Positions 63,601-64,000 of a stretch of 64,000 nucleotides of DNA are shown here, piece after piece. The stretch comes from Neoechinorhynchus agilis (lineage: Eukaryota > Acanthocephala). The stretch spans positions 2,418,001-2,482,000 of the forward strand of contig CM121342.1 of assembly GCA_051530055.1 (NCBI GenBank), read 5' to 3'. How positions within the stretch are numbered: position 1 is the first letter of the stretch; each line of letters opens with the position of its first letter. The translations under genes and the position numbers were made by a program. The notes beneath the pieces were generated by a model. The model was given only the letters and a program-made list of their open reading frames with translations, had not been told where the DNA came from and did no database searches.

Positions 63601-64000
63601 TGTACGTCTGGTGGCCACGATTGGATAAAGCGATGGAAGACTATGTGAGTCGATGTCAGGCGTGTCAAGAAGAGCAACCGGAGCTACTAGAGATGGATAT
63701 GATACCTTGGGATGTGCCGAGGACTCCCTGGGAGCGGATCCACATAGATTACGCTGGTCCAGTGCAAAACACAATGTGGCTCATCGTGGTCGATGCGTTC
63801 ACGAAGTGGCCAGAGGTAATCGAAGTGCGCTCGAATGATGCGACGACCCTCGTCGCTCATATGCGCCGATTATTCTGCCGTTTCGGTTTGCCAAAAAAGG
63901 TGGTCATGGATAACGGTTCAAGCTTCCGATCCGAAACGTTTCAAGATTTCCTAATGAGTAATGGAATTAAACCTATTCATTCGACATCATACCACCTTCG
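60655..64000 (+). mobile_element. Ty3/Gypsy element, gag to integrase, runs off the right edge
   Basis: Internal region on the plus strand after the LTR at 60500. Parts in order: gag (about 60810-61065) with a CCHC zinc knuckle (CFNCGRFGHFARNC, about 61412), aspartic protease (about 61590), reverse transcriptase with a YLDD box (about 62460), RNase H (about 62880-63260), integrase zinc-binding region (about 63555-63670) and integrase core (about 63730 on). It is broken, with several breaks, but more complete than the other Ty3 pieces here. The 3' end and second LTR are outside the window. Moderate age. Confidence 0.88.

Overview
The window is nuclear DNA from an intron-bearing animal, very likely a small invertebrate. 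The recognisable genes are metazoan: RNase H2 subunit A, a DNAJB6-like chaperone, SLC17 transporters, arginyltransferase ATE1, a DENND5-type Rab GEF, MRM2, DNAJC17 and membralin. Most introns are 34-50 nt GT-AG, several with a CTAAC-like branch site, and at least one clear GC-AG intron occurs. The DNA is AT-rich and crowded with LINE pieces, Ty3/Gypsy fossils and long hairpin-forming repeats. I cannot name the species; a nematode or another compact-intron invertebrate is possible but not shown.

Layout. 1-1.0 kb: a ~186-210 bp satellite array. 3.3-4.3 kb: RNase H2A. 7.4-14.5 kb: an SLC17 transporter and, overlapping its 3' end on the same strand, a DNAJB6-like gene. 14.9-19.6 kb: LINE pieces, a small secreted-protein gene and an SLC17 pseudogene. 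21-26.5 kb: four unrecognised genes; the outer two (plus strand) are paralogues flanking two on the minus strand. 27.2 and 29.5 kb: a convergent pair of Ly6/three-finger genes. 30.0-30.5 kb: an inverted copy of the 3' end of ATE1. 30.8-38.2 kb: nested LINEs and a Ty3/Gypsy fragment. 40-54.7 kb: the gene-rich part (ATE1, DENND5, MRM2, DNAJC17, membralin). 57.5-64 kb: Ty3/Gypsy fossils in both orientations, running off the right edge.

The most interesting signal is a second class of intron. In the DNAJB6-like gene and in ATE1, conserved protein motifs fix the exon joints exactly, yet no GT-AG, GC-AG or AT-AC junction can produce them. Both inserts are flanked by the dinucleotide TA and have inverted repeats at their ends, like DNA transposons. 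Exact removal leaving one TA restores the expected proteins. The window also holds about a dozen long hairpin (foldback) repeats; at least two end at TA, and four with unrelated stems share almost the same loop core. Together these suggest that foldback or inverted-repeat elements can act as introns here, removed from RNA by pairing of their ends rather than by splice-site sequence.

A second notable signal is a repeat family that carries all three conserved strands of a hammerhead ribozyme, in an order that differs from any known permutation.
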